DNA of 64,000 bases from an uncultured bacterium (GCA_949284685.1 CASDWE010000002.1:1-64000), one strand, 5' to 3'. Counted from the stretch's first letter, positions 38,832 to 48,894 are shown. Notes: generated by a model from the sequence alone, not told the origin. A program made the numbers and translations.

Positions 38832-40466
38832 TTACATTTTTTCTAAAACTTTAACGCCAATTAAATTTAAACTATTTTTTAAGACAATAGTACTTGCCTT
38901 GGCTAAAGCAAGTCTACTTCTAGTTAAATTGATGTTTTCATTACCAACGATTCGACATTCGCTATAAAACGCATGAATACATGCAGATAATTTTTGAATA
39001 TACGCTGTTAATAAATATGGTTCTAAATTAATAGCGGCATTTTTAATAACGTTATAGTATTCACCTAAAATTTTCATTAATTCAATTTCTTTAGAATTAT
39101 TCAATAAAAGATAGTCACCATCTAAAGAACAATCTAGATTACTTTTTAAAACTTTATTTAACCTAGCGTAAGCGTATTGTGCATAATAAACGGGATTTGA
39201 TGCAGATTGTTCTCTTGCTAAATTAATATCAAAATCTAAATGAGTATTTGCGCTTCTATTAACAAAGAAATATCTTATCGCATCCGTTCCAGCTTCTTCA
39301 CACAATTCACGCAAAGTAATTGTTTGACCGGTTCTTTTTGATAATTTCATTTCACTACCATCTTTAAAAATTCTTACCATTTGAATTAGAGTAACATTTA
39401 AAACGTCTTTTGAATAACCATGCATTTCTAAAACAGATTTCATACGGTTAATATATCCGTGATGATCAGCACCTAAAACATCAATTAAATAGTCAAAACC
39501 ACGATTTAATTTATCTAGATGATAAACTATATCCGGCATAAAATATGTCAATTCACCATTTGATTTAACAATTACTCGATCTTTATCATCGAGAAAATCG
39601 CTAGTTTTTAACATTAATGCACCATCTTGTTCGTAAACCAAATTATTGCGTTTTAAATAATCTATTTCTTTTTCGATAGAATTATTTTTTCTTATATCGG
39701 TTTCAAAAGTAAAAACATCAAACCTCACATTAAAATCTTTTAAGTCTTTTTTAATTATATCTAAAAGAATATTTTTTGCTTTATTTTTGCAAATTTCAAT
39801 AGCTTCACTTTCACTAATATTCAATAGAGAATCATTGAATTCATGCTTTATTTTCTTTGCAACTTCAATAATTTCAAAACCATGATACATATCTTGGTTA
39901 AGTTCAATATGATAGCCAAATAATTCCTTGTAACGAAGAAAAGTAGAAATTCCTAAATTGTTGATTTGATTTCCAGCGTCATTAACGTAGTATTCGCGTG
40001 TTACACTATAACCAGCCTTAGAAAGTATTCTTGCCAAACTATCGCCAACAGCAGCACCACGTGCATGCCCAAGGTGTAAATAACCTGTCGGATTAGCACT
40101 TACGAATTCCAAATTAATCTTTTTCTTATGTGAATAGGAAAATTGGCCATATCGGTCTTTTTTTTGCAAAATTTCTTTTATGGTAGTTGCAAAAACTTCA
40201 TTTGAGAGGGAAAAGTTTATAAAACCAGGTCCAGCAACTTCTATTTTTTCTAAATAAGAGCGATCAATATTTTTGACAATATCATTTGCGATATCGCGTG
40301 GATTACGCTTTAACAATTTAGAAAATTTTAAAGCGATGTTACAAGCATAATCACCATGGCTATTATCTTTTGATGAAACAATTTCAATGTCTTTTATTAA
40401 AACTTTAACGTTAATTTTTTTTAAGGAATTTTTAATTTTCTCTTTTAGAAGCTTTTCAATATTCAT
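38832..40466 (-). CDS. argS: Arginyl-tRNA synthetase
   Basis: 544 residues. An N-terminal Add1 domain precedes the class I core with 'SANPTGYLHLGHARGAAVGDSL' (HIGH motif as HLGH). 'MKLSKRTGQTITLREL' replaces KMSKS as in many ArgRS, and the C-terminal anticodon-binding domain ends the protein. TATAAT lies 9 nt upstream of the ATG with no ribosome binding site. First gene of argS-rpoE-nrnA-cysQ. Confidence 0.96.
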   Translation of the reverse strand: MNIEKLLKEKIKNSLKKINVKVLIKDIEIVSSKDNSHGDYACNIALKFSKLLKRNPRDIANDIVKNIDRSYLEKIEVAGPGFINFSLSNEVFATTIKEILQKKDRYGQFSYSHKKKINLEFVSANPTGYLHLGHARGAAVGDSLARILSKAGYSVTREYYVNDAGNQINNLGISTFLRYKELFGYHIELNQDMYHGFEIIEVAKKIKHEFNDSLLNISESEAIEICKNKAKNILLDIIKKDLKDFNVRFDVFTFETDIRKNNSIEKEIDYLKRNNLVYEQDGALMLKTSDFLDDKDRVIVKSNGELTYFMPDIVYHLDKLNRGFDYLIDVLGADHHGYINRMKSVLEMHGYSKDVLNVTLIQMVRIFKDGSEMKLSKRTGQTITLRELCEEAGTDAIRYFFVNRSANTHLDFDINLAREQSASNPVYYAQYAYARLNKVLKSNLDCSLDGDYLLLNNSKEIELMKILGEYYNVIKNAAINLEPYLLTAYIQKLSACIHAFYSECRIVGNENINLTRSRLALAKASTIVLKNSLNLIGVKVLEKM

Positions 40467-40475
40467 AGCAAAAAT

Positions 40476-40481
40476 ATTATA
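40476..40481 (-). promoter_or_regulatory. -10 hexamer of argS
   Basis: TATAAT on the minus strand ends 9 nt before the argS ATG; no ribosome binding site. Confidence 0.45.
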
Positions 40482-40499
40482 CTAACAACAAAATAATTT

Positions 40500-40985
40500 T
40501 CAATTATTTTCGTTAGATTCAACTAGAACAGCTGCATAAGCAATTATTGCTTTACTATTCCCGACATCACCTAATCCTTCATTTGTCCCTGCTTTAATTG
40601 AAATATTAGAAATATCAGTTTTGCATAAAAAAGCCGTGTTTTGACGCATATTTTGAATAAATTTGCTTAATTTTGGTTTTTCTAGCGATATAAAAATATC
40701 AGCATTAACAAGATGAAAATTGTTTTTTATTAAAAGTTCAATCACATGTTTTAAAATAATTGAGGAGGAAATATTTTTATAAGTTTCATTATTATCTGGA
40801 AAGTGATGACCTAAATCACCTAAGGCCAAACTTCCAAGAATTGCTTCGCTTAATGCGTGATAAACAACGTCTCCATCACTATGAGCTATTACTTTTAAAT
40901 CACATGGTATGTGTTCGCCTGCTAATATTATGCCATCGCCTTTTTCTAAACGATGTATGTCTTTAGAAAATCCAACTTTAAACAT
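40500..40985 (-). CDS. ispF: 2-C-methyl-D-erythritol 2,4-cyclodiphosphate synthase
   Basis: Fifth step of the MEP isoprenoid pathway. 161 residues. Zinc ligands D9-x-H11 ('SKDIHRL') and H43 ('VYHALSEAILG'), 'AHSDGDV' and 'DLGHHFPD' are intact. It begins in the ychF stop codon (TAATG). No other MEP gene is in the window. The organism therefore makes isoprenoids by the non-mevalonate route, unlike many Mollicutes and cocci. Confidence 0.95.
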   Translation of the reverse strand: MFKVGFSKDIHRLEKGDGIILAGEHIPCDLKVIAHSDGDVVYHALSEAILGSLALGDLGHHFPDNNETYKNISSSIILKHVIELLIKNNFHLVNADIFISLEKPKLSKFIQNMRQNTAFLCKTDISNISIKAGTNEGLGDVGNSKAIIAYAAVLVESNENN

Positions 40986-42091
40986 TACACATTAAACCTA
41001 AAAAACATTATATCGCCATCTTTTGGACAATAATCTTTCCCTTCACTTCTTAATCTTCCAGCTTCTTTAATAGCTGTCTCTGACTTATATTTAAATATAT
41101 CATCAAATGTATAAACTTCAGCACGAATAAATCCTTTCATAAAATCAGTATGAATAATTCCCGCACATTGGTTTGCTTTCATACCATTAATAAATGTCCA
41201 CGCACGGCATTCATCTTCACCAACAGTGAAAAATGTTGATAGATTTAACAATCGATAGGTTGCTTTTATTAATCTATCTAATCCTGACTCCTTCAAATTT
41301 AAAGAAGATAGATATTCAATTTTTTCTTCCTTTGTTAATTCTGATAGTTCACTTTCAATTTGACACGAAATACTAATAACATCGCTTTTTTGACTTTTTG
41401 CATATTCCACTAATCTATTGTAATTATCATTATTGCTCAAGTTTAATAAATCATCTTCACTAACATTTGCAACATATAAAAGTGGTTTGTTAGTTAAAAG
41501 AAAATAATTTTTATCAATAAACTCCTTTTCTTCGCTTGTTAATTCTGCACAACGAAGTGGAATTCCTTTTTCCAAATTTTCTTTAATTTTTTTAGTTAAA
41601 TCCAGTTCATACAATGAAAGTTTATCCTTAGCAATTTTGGCTTTTGTTTCTATCTTAGAAATACGATTAATGATAGTTTGTAAATCAGCAAGACATAATT
41701 CAAGATTAATAATATCTGCGTCGCGAACTGAATCAATTGTATTTTCAACATGAATAATGTCTGAATTTTCAAAACATCTTACAACCTCAACAATCGCGTC
41801 ACATTGACGTATATTGGCTAGAAATTGATTGCCCAATCCTTCTCCTTTTGAAGCCCCTTTTACGAGTCCAGCAATATCAAAAAATTCACAAGTTGCGTAT
41901 ATTGTTTTCTTAGGCTTAAATATATTAGACAAGAACTCTAAACGATCATCTGGAACATTTACGATTCCAGTATTTGGATTTATTGTAGCAAATGGATAAT
42001 TTGCTGCCTCAACATGCGAATTTGTTATAGCGTTAAAAAGTGTAGATTTGCCAACATTTGGAAGACCAACTATTCCTGCTTTTAATGACAT
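40985..42091 (-). CDS. ychF: Redox-regulated ATPase YchF
   Basis: 368 residues. Obg-family 'GIVGLPNVGKSTLFNAIT' P-loop, 'FFDIAGLVKGASKGEGLGNQFL' switch II, a helical insert, and a C-terminal TGS domain ('FTVGEDECRAWTFINGMKANQCAGIIHTD', 'EAGRLRSEGKDY'). YchF prefers ATP and binds ribosomes. The start is MSLKAGIV (42091); the frame extends 16 codons upstream across its promoter. ispF is co-transcribed. Confidence 0.95.
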   Translation of the reverse strand: MSLKAGIVGLPNVGKSTLFNAITNSHVEAANYPFATINPNTGIVNVPDDRLEFLSNIFKPKKTIYATCEFFDIAGLVKGASKGEGLGNQFLANIRQCDAIVEVVRCFENSDIIHVENTIDSVRDADIINLELCLADLQTIINRISKIETKAKIAKDKLSLYELDLTKKIKENLEKGIPLRCAELTSEEKEFIDKNYFLLTNKPLLYVANVSEDDLLNLSNNDNYNRLVEYAKSQKSDVISISCQIESELSELTKEEKIEYLSSLNLKESGLDRLIKATYRLLNLSTFFTVGEDECRAWTFINGMKANQCAGIIHTDFMKGFIRAEVYTFDDIFKYKSETAIKEAGRLRSEGKDYCPKDGDIMFFRFNV

Positions 42092-42115
42092 ATAAATTTT
42101 CTTCTTTCCGTGAGT

Positions 42116-42144
42116 ATTATAAACTAGTTTTTTAAACATTCCAA
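42116..42144 (-). promoter_or_regulatory. Promoter of ychF-ispF inside the preceding ABC gene
   Basis: Minus strand TTGGAA (42144-42139), 17-nt spacer, TATAAT (42121-42116). The -35 lies in the last codons of the ABC gene. Confidence 0.6.
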
Positions 42145-44919
42145 AGGATTTAACTTTAAAACTTTTTTTATAAGAAATAGTGCACTTAAAAAACCAGTAA
42201 TTAGTGAAAAAACAAATATAACTAAATATGGAAGAAAAGAAAAGTTTAAGTCAACGCTGATATTAAATAACTTTGAAAATCCAAATTTAAAAGAAACAAA
42301 AATAATCAGTAATTGTAAACAAGCAGAAACTGCACCAATTATTGTAATTAAAAAAGAATGAACAAATAATAATTTTAGACTCTCCTTTTTGTTTATTCCA
42401 AGACAACGCAATAATCCAATATCTTTTCTTGTTTCGATTAAATGCAAATAGTTACATAACCCAACTAAACAAACTCCTACCATACTAATCATAATTGAAA
42501 GTACCCACAATATGATTTCTAAATAAGAGCACATTTTATTTGTTTGTATTTTGATATCATACATTGGATTTAAAAATTGATAATAAGAGTAAAGTTTTGA
42601 TAATTCATCAACCACTTCTTGACTGTCGGTGTTATGATTAACATCAAAAGACATACCAACAGGAATAAGATCAAATCCACTTATGCCTAATTGTGTTTGA
42701 AAAAATAAAACCGACCATAAATTATCGTGATATATGACATTTAGTTGATTTTCTATGACACCAACAATTGTAAAAGATTGAGTTGTAATTTCATTATTAC
42801 TTTGATTTTTAACTATCGATAAATAAATTTCTTCACCAATAACATCTATCTTAGAAAATAATTTATTAGCTAAATTAGTCGAAATGACAAATTCAGTATA
42901 ATTATTTGGTGACGAACCATTTTGAATTTTTTGGTTATCTAATGTTTTAAAAAAGATACCATCATTAGACGTTTTGCTATAGTGGCCACATGAAATTCCT
43001 TCTGGAAGTTCCACCATTGCTGAAGGATCAAAATCCATAGAGGAAAAAACGCCAGTAGTTTCATCTAATAATGATAATGAACTAGAAATAAAAATCATAT
43101 TTGAAAAACCACTTAACAAACTAGTTCCGTAAACCGAATATCCTCCTAGCGAAGAATATATTGGATTATATATTTCTTGATATAGGTCCTTAAATTGGTT
43201 GTAATCTAGATAATTAAAAGCGTCAAACGGATTTTTAAAAATTAGCAACCTATCAATGTTTCTAGGATTAGTTTCAGCATATAGCCAAGGATAATAATTT
43301 TTATTTGCTATTTCAAATATGTAGTTATTTAAATAATCATCCATAAATGAATTGCGCAAAAATTTTTCTGCATCATTAACTTTTATGTATCTTATTTTTT
43401 TAAGTATCCAAGGATAATACTCTTCTTCGGTAATGTTAGTGTTTGTTTTAAATCTCATCATTTCTTCAAATACATGCTCATTGAAATCGTGATTACTATG
43501 ATAAATAGTCGGCTCATTAGAAATAGTAAATCCTCTAATTATAAATATTTGTTCGTCATTATATTGCCATGAGTTGTTTGCAAGTTCAAAACATACCATT
43601 AAATCATTTGTTGAGATATAATTTGATAAAGATTCAATAGTTCTAACGATTCTTAATTGATAACAAATTTCACTTAACATAAAAGGATCAATCGAAATAA
43701 CAATTTCATCATTTTTTAAAAAGTCAATTTGTTTTGGATAAATCGTATCCTTACAATCTTCTAACCATATAAAATCATTTACATGTCTAATTGAGTATCC
43801 TCTTAAAACATAGCGGTAGGAAGTATTAGCAAGAGTCAAATGGTTTAAATCTTTAAAATACTCCTCAAAATTAGCAAGATAACAAATTCCATCATCATAT
43901 GAATATTGGCTTGTTTTTTCAAGAATAGTATTAGATTCTTCATCGGATATACTTTCTATGTTCTCAGATATAGCTTCGGTATCTTTGTTAGAAACAATCA
44001 CTTGATTATCTCTGATAATATTTGAATAAACCGACATTACACTTGAATATATTGTATCGCTTAATAACAAAGCAAGACCAACACTTAAAAAACCAAAAGA
44101 GACAACAATATTTGTAATTACACTGCGAAACTTCCTTTTTTTGATAGAATTTTTACTATATCGTAGCAAAAAATGAAATGGCAAAACAATCTTATTTTTG
44201 GAAATTTTGTATTGCAAAATTGGCAAGGACTTTTTGGTTTTTTCTGTCGAATTATTGATAATGTTTTTTTCTAAATAAAATGTTTTATCTTTGTAAACAT
44301 AAATTGTATCGGCATAATTATTAGATAAATCTATATCATGACTTATGACTATTACTAAAACATATTTAGAAATAGTTTTTAAAATATCCATTATTTCTAT
44401 TTTTGTTTTGCTATCTAAAGATCCAGTTGGCTCATCACAAAGCAAAATCTTTGCACCACTTATCAAACATCTCCCTATTGCCACTCGCTGTTTTTCTCCA
44501 CCTGAAAGATCACATACTGGCGAATTTTTCAAATGATAAATATTTAAAATTTTCAAAATGTCATGACATCTTTTAATTTGCTTTTTTGCATTAACTTGCT
44601 CAATACATTTTAATGGCAACAAAACATTATTAAGCACTGTTTCATCACTGAATAATTTAAAATCTTGATATACATAACCAATATTTTCAAGACGAAATTT
44701 TGAAATTTCTTCATCATTTAAAGTTCTCAAATTTATTCCATTTATTATGACTTCACCATCATAATCAGTTAAACCAGATAATATGTTCATAAGAGTGCTT
44801 TTTCCGCATCCTGAGGGGCCTAAAATAAAATACATTCCTATATTTGGAAAGCATAAATTTATATTTTCTAATATTAATTCATCGTTAAATTTTTTATATA
44901 AATTTCTAACTTTAATCAT
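42124..44919 (-). CDS. Fused ABC exporter: ATPase plus FtsX-type permease (931 aa)
   Basis: Residues 1-225 are a MacB-like ATPase: 'GPSGCGKST' Walker A, 'LSGGEKQRVAIGRCL' signature, '[15 protein letters not shown]' Walker B, and 'VIVISHD' H-loop. A helix at about 260-295 starts the permease; a very large extracytoplasmic domain of about 450 residues follows, then three helices at the C-terminus ('DIGLLRCLGINKKESLKLLF'). Fusion of ATPase and permease in one chain occurs in peptide/bacteriocin or lipoprotein exporters of Firmicutes. Substrate unknown. It overlaps the 695-aa ABC gene as ATGA, so the pair probably forms a heterodimer. Confidence 0.9.
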   Translation of the reverse strand: MIKVRNLYKKFNDELILENINLCFPNIGMYFILGPSGCGKSTLMNILSGLTDYDGEVIINGINLRTLNDEEISKFRLENIGYVYQDFKLFSDETVLNNVLLPLKCIEQVNAKKQIKRCHDILKILNIYHLKNSPVCDLSGGEKQRVAIGRCLISGAKILLCDEPTGSLDSKTKIEIMDILKTISKYVLVIVISHDIDLSNNYADTIYVYKDKTFYLEKNIINNSTEKTKKSLPILQYKISKNKIVLPFHFLLRYSKNSIKKRKFRSVITNIVVSFGFLSVGLALLLSDTIYSSVMSVYSNIIRDNQVIVSNKDTEAISENIESISDEESNTILEKTSQYSYDDGICYLANFEEYFKDLNHLTLANTSYRYVLRGYSIRHVNDFIWLEDCKDTIYPKQIDFLKNDEIVISIDPFMLSEICYQLRIVRTIESLSNYISTNDLMVCFELANNSWQYNDEQIFIIRGFTISNEPTIYHSNHDFNEHVFEEMMRFKTNTNITEEEYYPWILKKIRYIKVNDAEKFLRNSFMDDYLNNYIFEIANKNYYPWLYAETNPRNIDRLLIFKNPFDAFNYLDYNQFKDLYQEIYNPIYSSLGGYSVYGTSLLSGFSNMIFISSSLSLLDETTGVFSSMDFDPSAMVELPEGISCGHYSKTSNDGIFFKTLDNQKIQNGSSPNNYTEFVISTNLANKLFSKIDVIGEEIYLSIVKNQSNNEITTQSFTIVGVIENQLNVIYHDNLWSVLFFQTQLGISGFDLIPVGMSFDVNHNTDSQEVVDELSKLYSYYQFLNPMYDIKIQTNKMCSYLEIILWVLSIMISMVGVCLVGLCNYLHLIETRKDIGLLRCLGINKKESLKLLFVHSFLITIIGAVSACLQLLIIFVSFKFGFSKLFNISVDLNFSFLPYLVIFVFSLITGFLSALFLIKKVLKLNPLECLKN

Positions 44920-47003
44920 TCGTCTTTTAACTCCTTACTAATGTTTATATTTTTGGAAAAATAAATAGGTAAATAAGTTGAAAAATAAGTAATAAAAAAA
45001 GAAAAAAATACTATTATGAATGGTAAAAATAATGGAATATCGAACACACTAAGAAATGGGATATTTATTAAATCTGTTAATTGAAAAATATTAAATATTA
45101 ATTTGTTAATAATCGGTTGAAATATAAAAGATAAAATGAATCCAAATATTAGCGATATAAGCAAAGTAAAAAAGTTTTCTAAAATATAAATTGAAAATAA
45201 CTGCTCAATATTCATACCAAGACTAATGAAAATAGCGTTTTGTTTCTTTTTAAAGGCAAAAGTAGAAAAAGATGAAATGCCAATGATAAGTACCATGCCT
45301 ATCATCATTAATATCATAAAAATAAAAACACCTATCTTAATCGCATAAACAATATCTTCGAATGTATTTTTTAACCAATAACCATCGCAGGAAATTTCAA
45401 TATCATCACTGCTATTGATAGAATCAACAAACGTATCAAAATCTTTTATCTTAGACAAGTCATTAAGAAATATATAATGCGAAAAACTCGTTTGTTCTTC
45501 ATTTCCAGATGAATTATAAATATAATCAAACCAAGTATAGTTTTTGGAATAATATTTTGACAAATTGAGGGCTGAAATATTTTTTATATTTGAATCAAAA
45601 TCTTGATAACAAAGATAAATTTTAGGCGTTGTTAAAAAATTAAATTCTCGAACTATTCCTTTAATAAAATATAGTTTTTCAAAGACAAAATTATCAGAAA
45701 TTTGTTCACCATTATCATATAAATCGAATTTAAATTCGTTAAAAAGTTTTATATTAATATATCGGCCTAAAGATGTTTTTATATTTAATTTTTCTTGTAA
45801 CTTTTTATCTAATGATTCGTTTATATAGACACCGTCGCTTGCACTCATCTCTCCAGCAATTATTAATTCATTATTAACGCAATCAAAATTATAAACAAAG
45901 GATAAACTATAACTATCTAGTTTGTAATTATCGATGTATACAGATGAATTTTCTAACAATTTATTATAATTAATTCCAAAACTAATAAATGGATAAGGTG
46001 AAATTAAATTTGCTAGTTCGCTATGAGATAGCCTTTCCATTTTATTTAATTTTAAAAATGAGTTATCAATGTGAATTTCATCTATTTTAGAAATACTTGA
46101 AAAAGAATAATCAAATCGTGCATAAGTTTCTTTGTTTAAAAAATCATTAGAACCATTAACAAATCCAAGAACTATAAGACTAGAAAAAATGCAAAACGAG
46201 GTCGAAAGAAAAATTAGAATATTTTTAATCTTATTGCTAAGAAGATTTTTAATTGATAATTTTATGAAATTAAAAAAACGTATGCGAATATTTTTAAAAT
46301 TAAACTTCTTTAAAGAATTATTATAGTGTAAATTATGTTTTTCCTTTAATTTTCCATCACTTAAATAAAGAATATTGTCTGCATATATCTTAATTAAGTC
46401 ATAATTATGACTAATTACAATTATTAAATGCTTTTTTGATAACTCTTTTAACAATTTGATGACCTGAATCGAATTTTTTTCATCTAACGCACCAGTTGGT
46501 TCATCACAAATTATTATTTTAGGATGGTTAATAAGACATCGTGCGATTGCGACACGCTGTTTTTCGCCACCTGATAAATTTTTACAAACCTTGTTTTCTA
46601 GTTTTCTAATATTTAATTCATCTAATATTTTTTTAGCATCTGCAACAGCGTTTGATTGTTTGTCTTGTATAATTTTTCTTGGCAATATTACATTTTCTAA
46701 AACAGTTAAATCTTCGATTAAATTATAATGTTGAAAAACCATCCCCACTATTTTTTGTCTATAATAATTGAGATTTATTTGGTTCAATTTATTAATCTCA
46801 ATATTTTTATATAATATGTGACCTTCATCTGGCTTTTCAAAACTAGCAATCAAATTAGCTAGAGTAGATTTTCCACTTCCACTTTTGCCATATAAAAAAT
46901 AAAAACCTGTTTCGGAAAATTCATAGGTGATTGAATTAACAGCGTAAAAATATTGGTCTTTATTTCTTTTGTATTTTTTTCCTACATCTATTAATTTTAA
47001 CAA
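44916..47003 (-). CDS. Fused ABC exporter: ATPase plus FtsX-type permease (695 aa)
   Basis: ATPase at residues 1-220 ('GKSGSGKST', 'VFQHYNLIEDLTVLENV', 'LSGGEKQRVAIARCL', '[15 protein letters not shown]', 'VISHN'), a helix at about 255-280, an extracytoplasmic domain of about 270 residues, and three C-terminal helices ('KKKQNAIFISLGMNIEQLFSIYI'). Partner of the 931-aa protein. The start is TTG at 47003, the only start that leaves the ATPase strand intact; it lies in the U-tract of a hairpin whose 3' arm contains the GGGGG ribosome binding site. Strong translation therefore needs that hairpin opened. Confidence 0.9.
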   Translation of the reverse strand: MLKLIDVGKKYKRNKDQYFYAVNSITYEFSETGFYFLYGKSGSGKSTLANLIASFEKPDEGHILYKNIEINKLNQINLNYYRQKIVGMVFQHYNLIEDLTVLENVILPRKIIQDKQSNAVADAKKILDELNIRKLENKVCKNLSGGEKQRVAIARCLINHPKIIICDEPTGALDEKNSIQVIKLLKELSKKHLIIVISHNYDLIKIYADNILYLSDGKLKEKHNLHYNNSLKKFNFKNIRIRFFNFIKLSIKNLLSNKIKNILIFLSTSFCIFSSLIVLGFVNGSNDFLNKETYARFDYSFSSISKIDEIHIDNSFLKLNKMERLSHSELANLISPYPFISFGINYNKLLENSSVYIDNYKLDSYSLSFVYNFDCVNNELIIAGEMSASDGVYINESLDKKLQEKLNIKTSLGRYINIKLFNEFKFDLYDNGEQISDNFVFEKLYFIKGIVREFNFLTTPKIYLCYQDFDSNIKNISALNLSKYYSKNYTWFDYIYNSSGNEEQTSFSHYIFLNDLSKIKDFDTFVDSINSSDDIEISCDGYWLKNTFEDIVYAIKIGVFIFMILMMIGMVLIIGISSFSTFAFKKKQNAIFISLGMNIEQLFSIYILENFFTLLISLIFGFILSFIFQPIINKLIFNIFQLTDLINIPFLSVFDIPLFLPFIIVFFSFFITYFSTYLPIYFSKNINISKELKDE

Positions 47004-47032
47004 AAAAATCCCCCTAATTATTAATAGGAGGA
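47002..47032 (-). terminator. Terminator-like hairpin gating the fused ABC operon
   Basis: Minus strand TAGGAGGA complement arms: TCCTCCTA (47032-47025), 8-nt loop, TAGGGGGA (47016-47009), then TTTTTTTG. It starts 6 nt after the DUF951 stop. The 3' arm carries the ribosome binding site and the U-tract carries the TTG start of the downstream ABC gene. Confidence 0.7.
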
Positions 47033-47038
47033 ATTTAT

Positions 47039-47260
47039 TTATTTTTCTAAAAATATTTCCTTATCGGAGTGTTGTAATATTTTTCTTATACGATGATTGA
47101 AATGATCACGATCTATTAAAATAACATTACCACACCCTAGACACTTAATTTTTAAATCAGCACCAAGACGAATGATTTGAAATTTTTTACACCTAGTAGA
47201 ACAAGGATGTTCTTTTTTCATTTCGACTATATCGAAAAGTTGATAATCTAAATTTTTCAT
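47039..47260 (-). CDS. DUF951 small zinc-ribbon-like protein
   Basis: 73 residues. 'DIVEMKKEHPC' and 'IIRLGADLKIKCLGCGNVILIDR' are DUF951 signatures; cysteines at 19, 24, 40 and 43 could bind a metal. The usual HPCG-x-x-x-W reads HPCSTRCKKF here. In Bacillus the DUF951 gene lies beside ychF, so the large ABC pair appears to have been inserted between DUF951 and ychF. Function unknown. It starts in the fhs stop codon. Confidence 0.9.
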   Translation of the reverse strand: MKNLDYQLFDIVEMKKEHPCSTRCKKFQIIRLGADLKIKCLGCGNVILIDRDHFNHRIRKILQHSDKEIFLEK

Positions 47261-48879
47261 TAAATCGGCTCATCTTCCATTTTACATGCAGCAGGTATTT
47301 TTGGTAATCCTGGCATTGTCATAATATTGCCAAGTAATACTACAACAAAATTTGCACCGCTAGATAATGTAACATCTCGTATAGTAACTTTAAAATTTTT
47401 AGGAGTGTTTAAAAGCTTAGGATTATCAGAAAAAGATTGTGGTGTTTTTGCGATACATATAGGTGTCTTATCATAACCAAGTTCAATTATTTTTTCAATA
47501 GATTCTAATGCTTTATCAGTATATTCAATTTCACTTGCTCGATAGATTTCTTTGCAAATTGTTTCTATTTTACTGCAAATTGGTGCTTTTTCATCATAAA
47601 GATAATGAAAGTTAGAATTATTATTTTCTAATTTTTCGCTAACAACTTTCGCAAGCTCAATACCACCTTTTGAGCCTTTTAAAAAAGAATCACAAAAAGC
47701 ATACTTGTATTTATTTTCTTCTAACCAATTCTTAAATACTTTAACCTCATTTTCACTATCTTTTTCAAAATGATTAATGCAAACAACTGTATCAACACCA
47801 AACTTTTTGATGTTATCTAAATGTTGTTTCAAATTGCTAATACCGTCTAGTAAAGCACTAATATTTTCTTTATTTAAATCATCAAAATCGACACCACCAT
47901 GAAGTTTAAGTGCTCGAATTGTAGCAACCATAACAACTAAATCTGGCTTTAAATTTCCAACACGACATTTTATATCAAAAAATTTTTCAGCACCTAAATC
48001 AGCTCCAAACCCCGCTTCAGTTACAACTATTGGAGATAATTTTAACGCCAGTTTTGTGGCTAATAAAGAATTGCAGCCATGAGCAATATTTGCAAAAGGA
48101 CCGCCGTGAATTATGCATGGATTTCCTTCTAGTGTTTGGACTAAATTAGGATTAAGTGCATCTTTCATTAGGCGATATATGGCATGTGATATTTTTAAAG
48201 ATTTTAAATATATTGGTTTGTTGTCATAATCATACGCTACTAAAATGTTATTAATGCGGCTTAAAAAGTCTTCTTTATTTAATGATAAGCACATTATTGC
48301 CATCATTTCACTAGCAACAGTAATAACAAATTGTTCGCAATGAGGAATCCCTTTTTTGTCATTTTGCATTATTGTTATATTTCTTAATGCTCTATCATTC
48401 ATATCTAATGCCCGATGCCATAGGATCTTATCAGGATTAATTCTTAATTCGTTTCCTTGATAAATATGATTATCGATTACTGCACTAATTAAATTTATTG
48501 CACTAGTTAATGCGTGCATATCACCGGTAAAATGAAGATTGATTTCTTCACTTGGAATAACTCTAGCTAACCCGCCGCCAGTCGCTCCACCTTTAATACC
48601 AAAAACCGGTCCTAAAGAAGGCTCACGTAAACACAAAAGCGATTTAACACCAATACGCGAAAGACCATCATGCAAAGCTATTGACATAGTTGTTTTACCT
48701 TCACCAGCTTTGGATGGAGTAATTGCAGTAACAAGAACTAGTTTTCCATTTTTGTTTTCTTTAACTTCATCATATATGTCAAGCGAAATTTTAGCCTTAT
48801 TTTTTCCATAAGGAATAATATATTTATCATCAATTTGTAGTTGATGTGCTACATCATAAATGTTTTTGCAATTATCCAT
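47260..48879 (-). CDS. fhs: Formate-tetrahydrofolate ligase
   Basis: Makes 10-formyl-THF from formate and ATP for purine and fMet-tRNA synthesis. 539 residues. 'AITPSKAGEGKTTMSIAL' is the P-loop, 'FGIKGGATGGG' and 'FTGDMHALTSA' follow, and 'AGFGADLGAEKFFDIKCR' is a family signature. The start at ATG 48879 has GATAAT 9 nt upstream and no adjacent ribosome binding site; an orphan AAAGGAG lies about 45 nt upstream. The def gene elsewhere shows formyl-Met is used. Confidence 0.96.
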   Translation of the reverse strand: MDNCKNIYDVAHQLQIDDKYIIPYGKNKAKISLDIYDEVKENKNGKLVLVTAITPSKAGEGKTTMSIALHDGLSRIGVKSLLCLREPSLGPVFGIKGGATGGGLARVIPSEEINLHFTGDMHALTSAINLISAVIDNHIYQGNELRINPDKILWHRALDMNDRALRNITIMQNDKKGIPHCEQFVITVASEMMAIMCLSLNKEDFLSRINNILVAYDYDNKPIYLKSLKISHAIYRLMKDALNPNLVQTLEGNPCIIHGGPFANIAHGCNSLLATKLALKLSPIVVTEAGFGADLGAEKFFDIKCRVGNLKPDLVVMVATIRALKLHGGVDFDDLNKENISALLDGISNLKQHLDNIKKFGVDTVVCINHFEKDSENEVKVFKNWLEENKYKYAFCDSFLKGSKGGIELAKVVSEKLENNNSNFHYLYDEKAPICSKIETICKEIYRASEIEYTDKALESIEKIIELGYDKTPICIAKTPQSFSDNPKLLNTPKNFKVTIRDVTLSSGANFVVVLLGNIMTMPGLPKIPAACKMEDEPI

Positions 48880-48888
48880 AAAATTCAC

Positions 48889-48894
48889 ATTATC
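48889..48894 (-). promoter_or_regulatory. -10 hexamer of fhs
   Basis: GATAAT on the minus strand ends 9 nt before the ATG at 48879. Confidence 0.35.
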
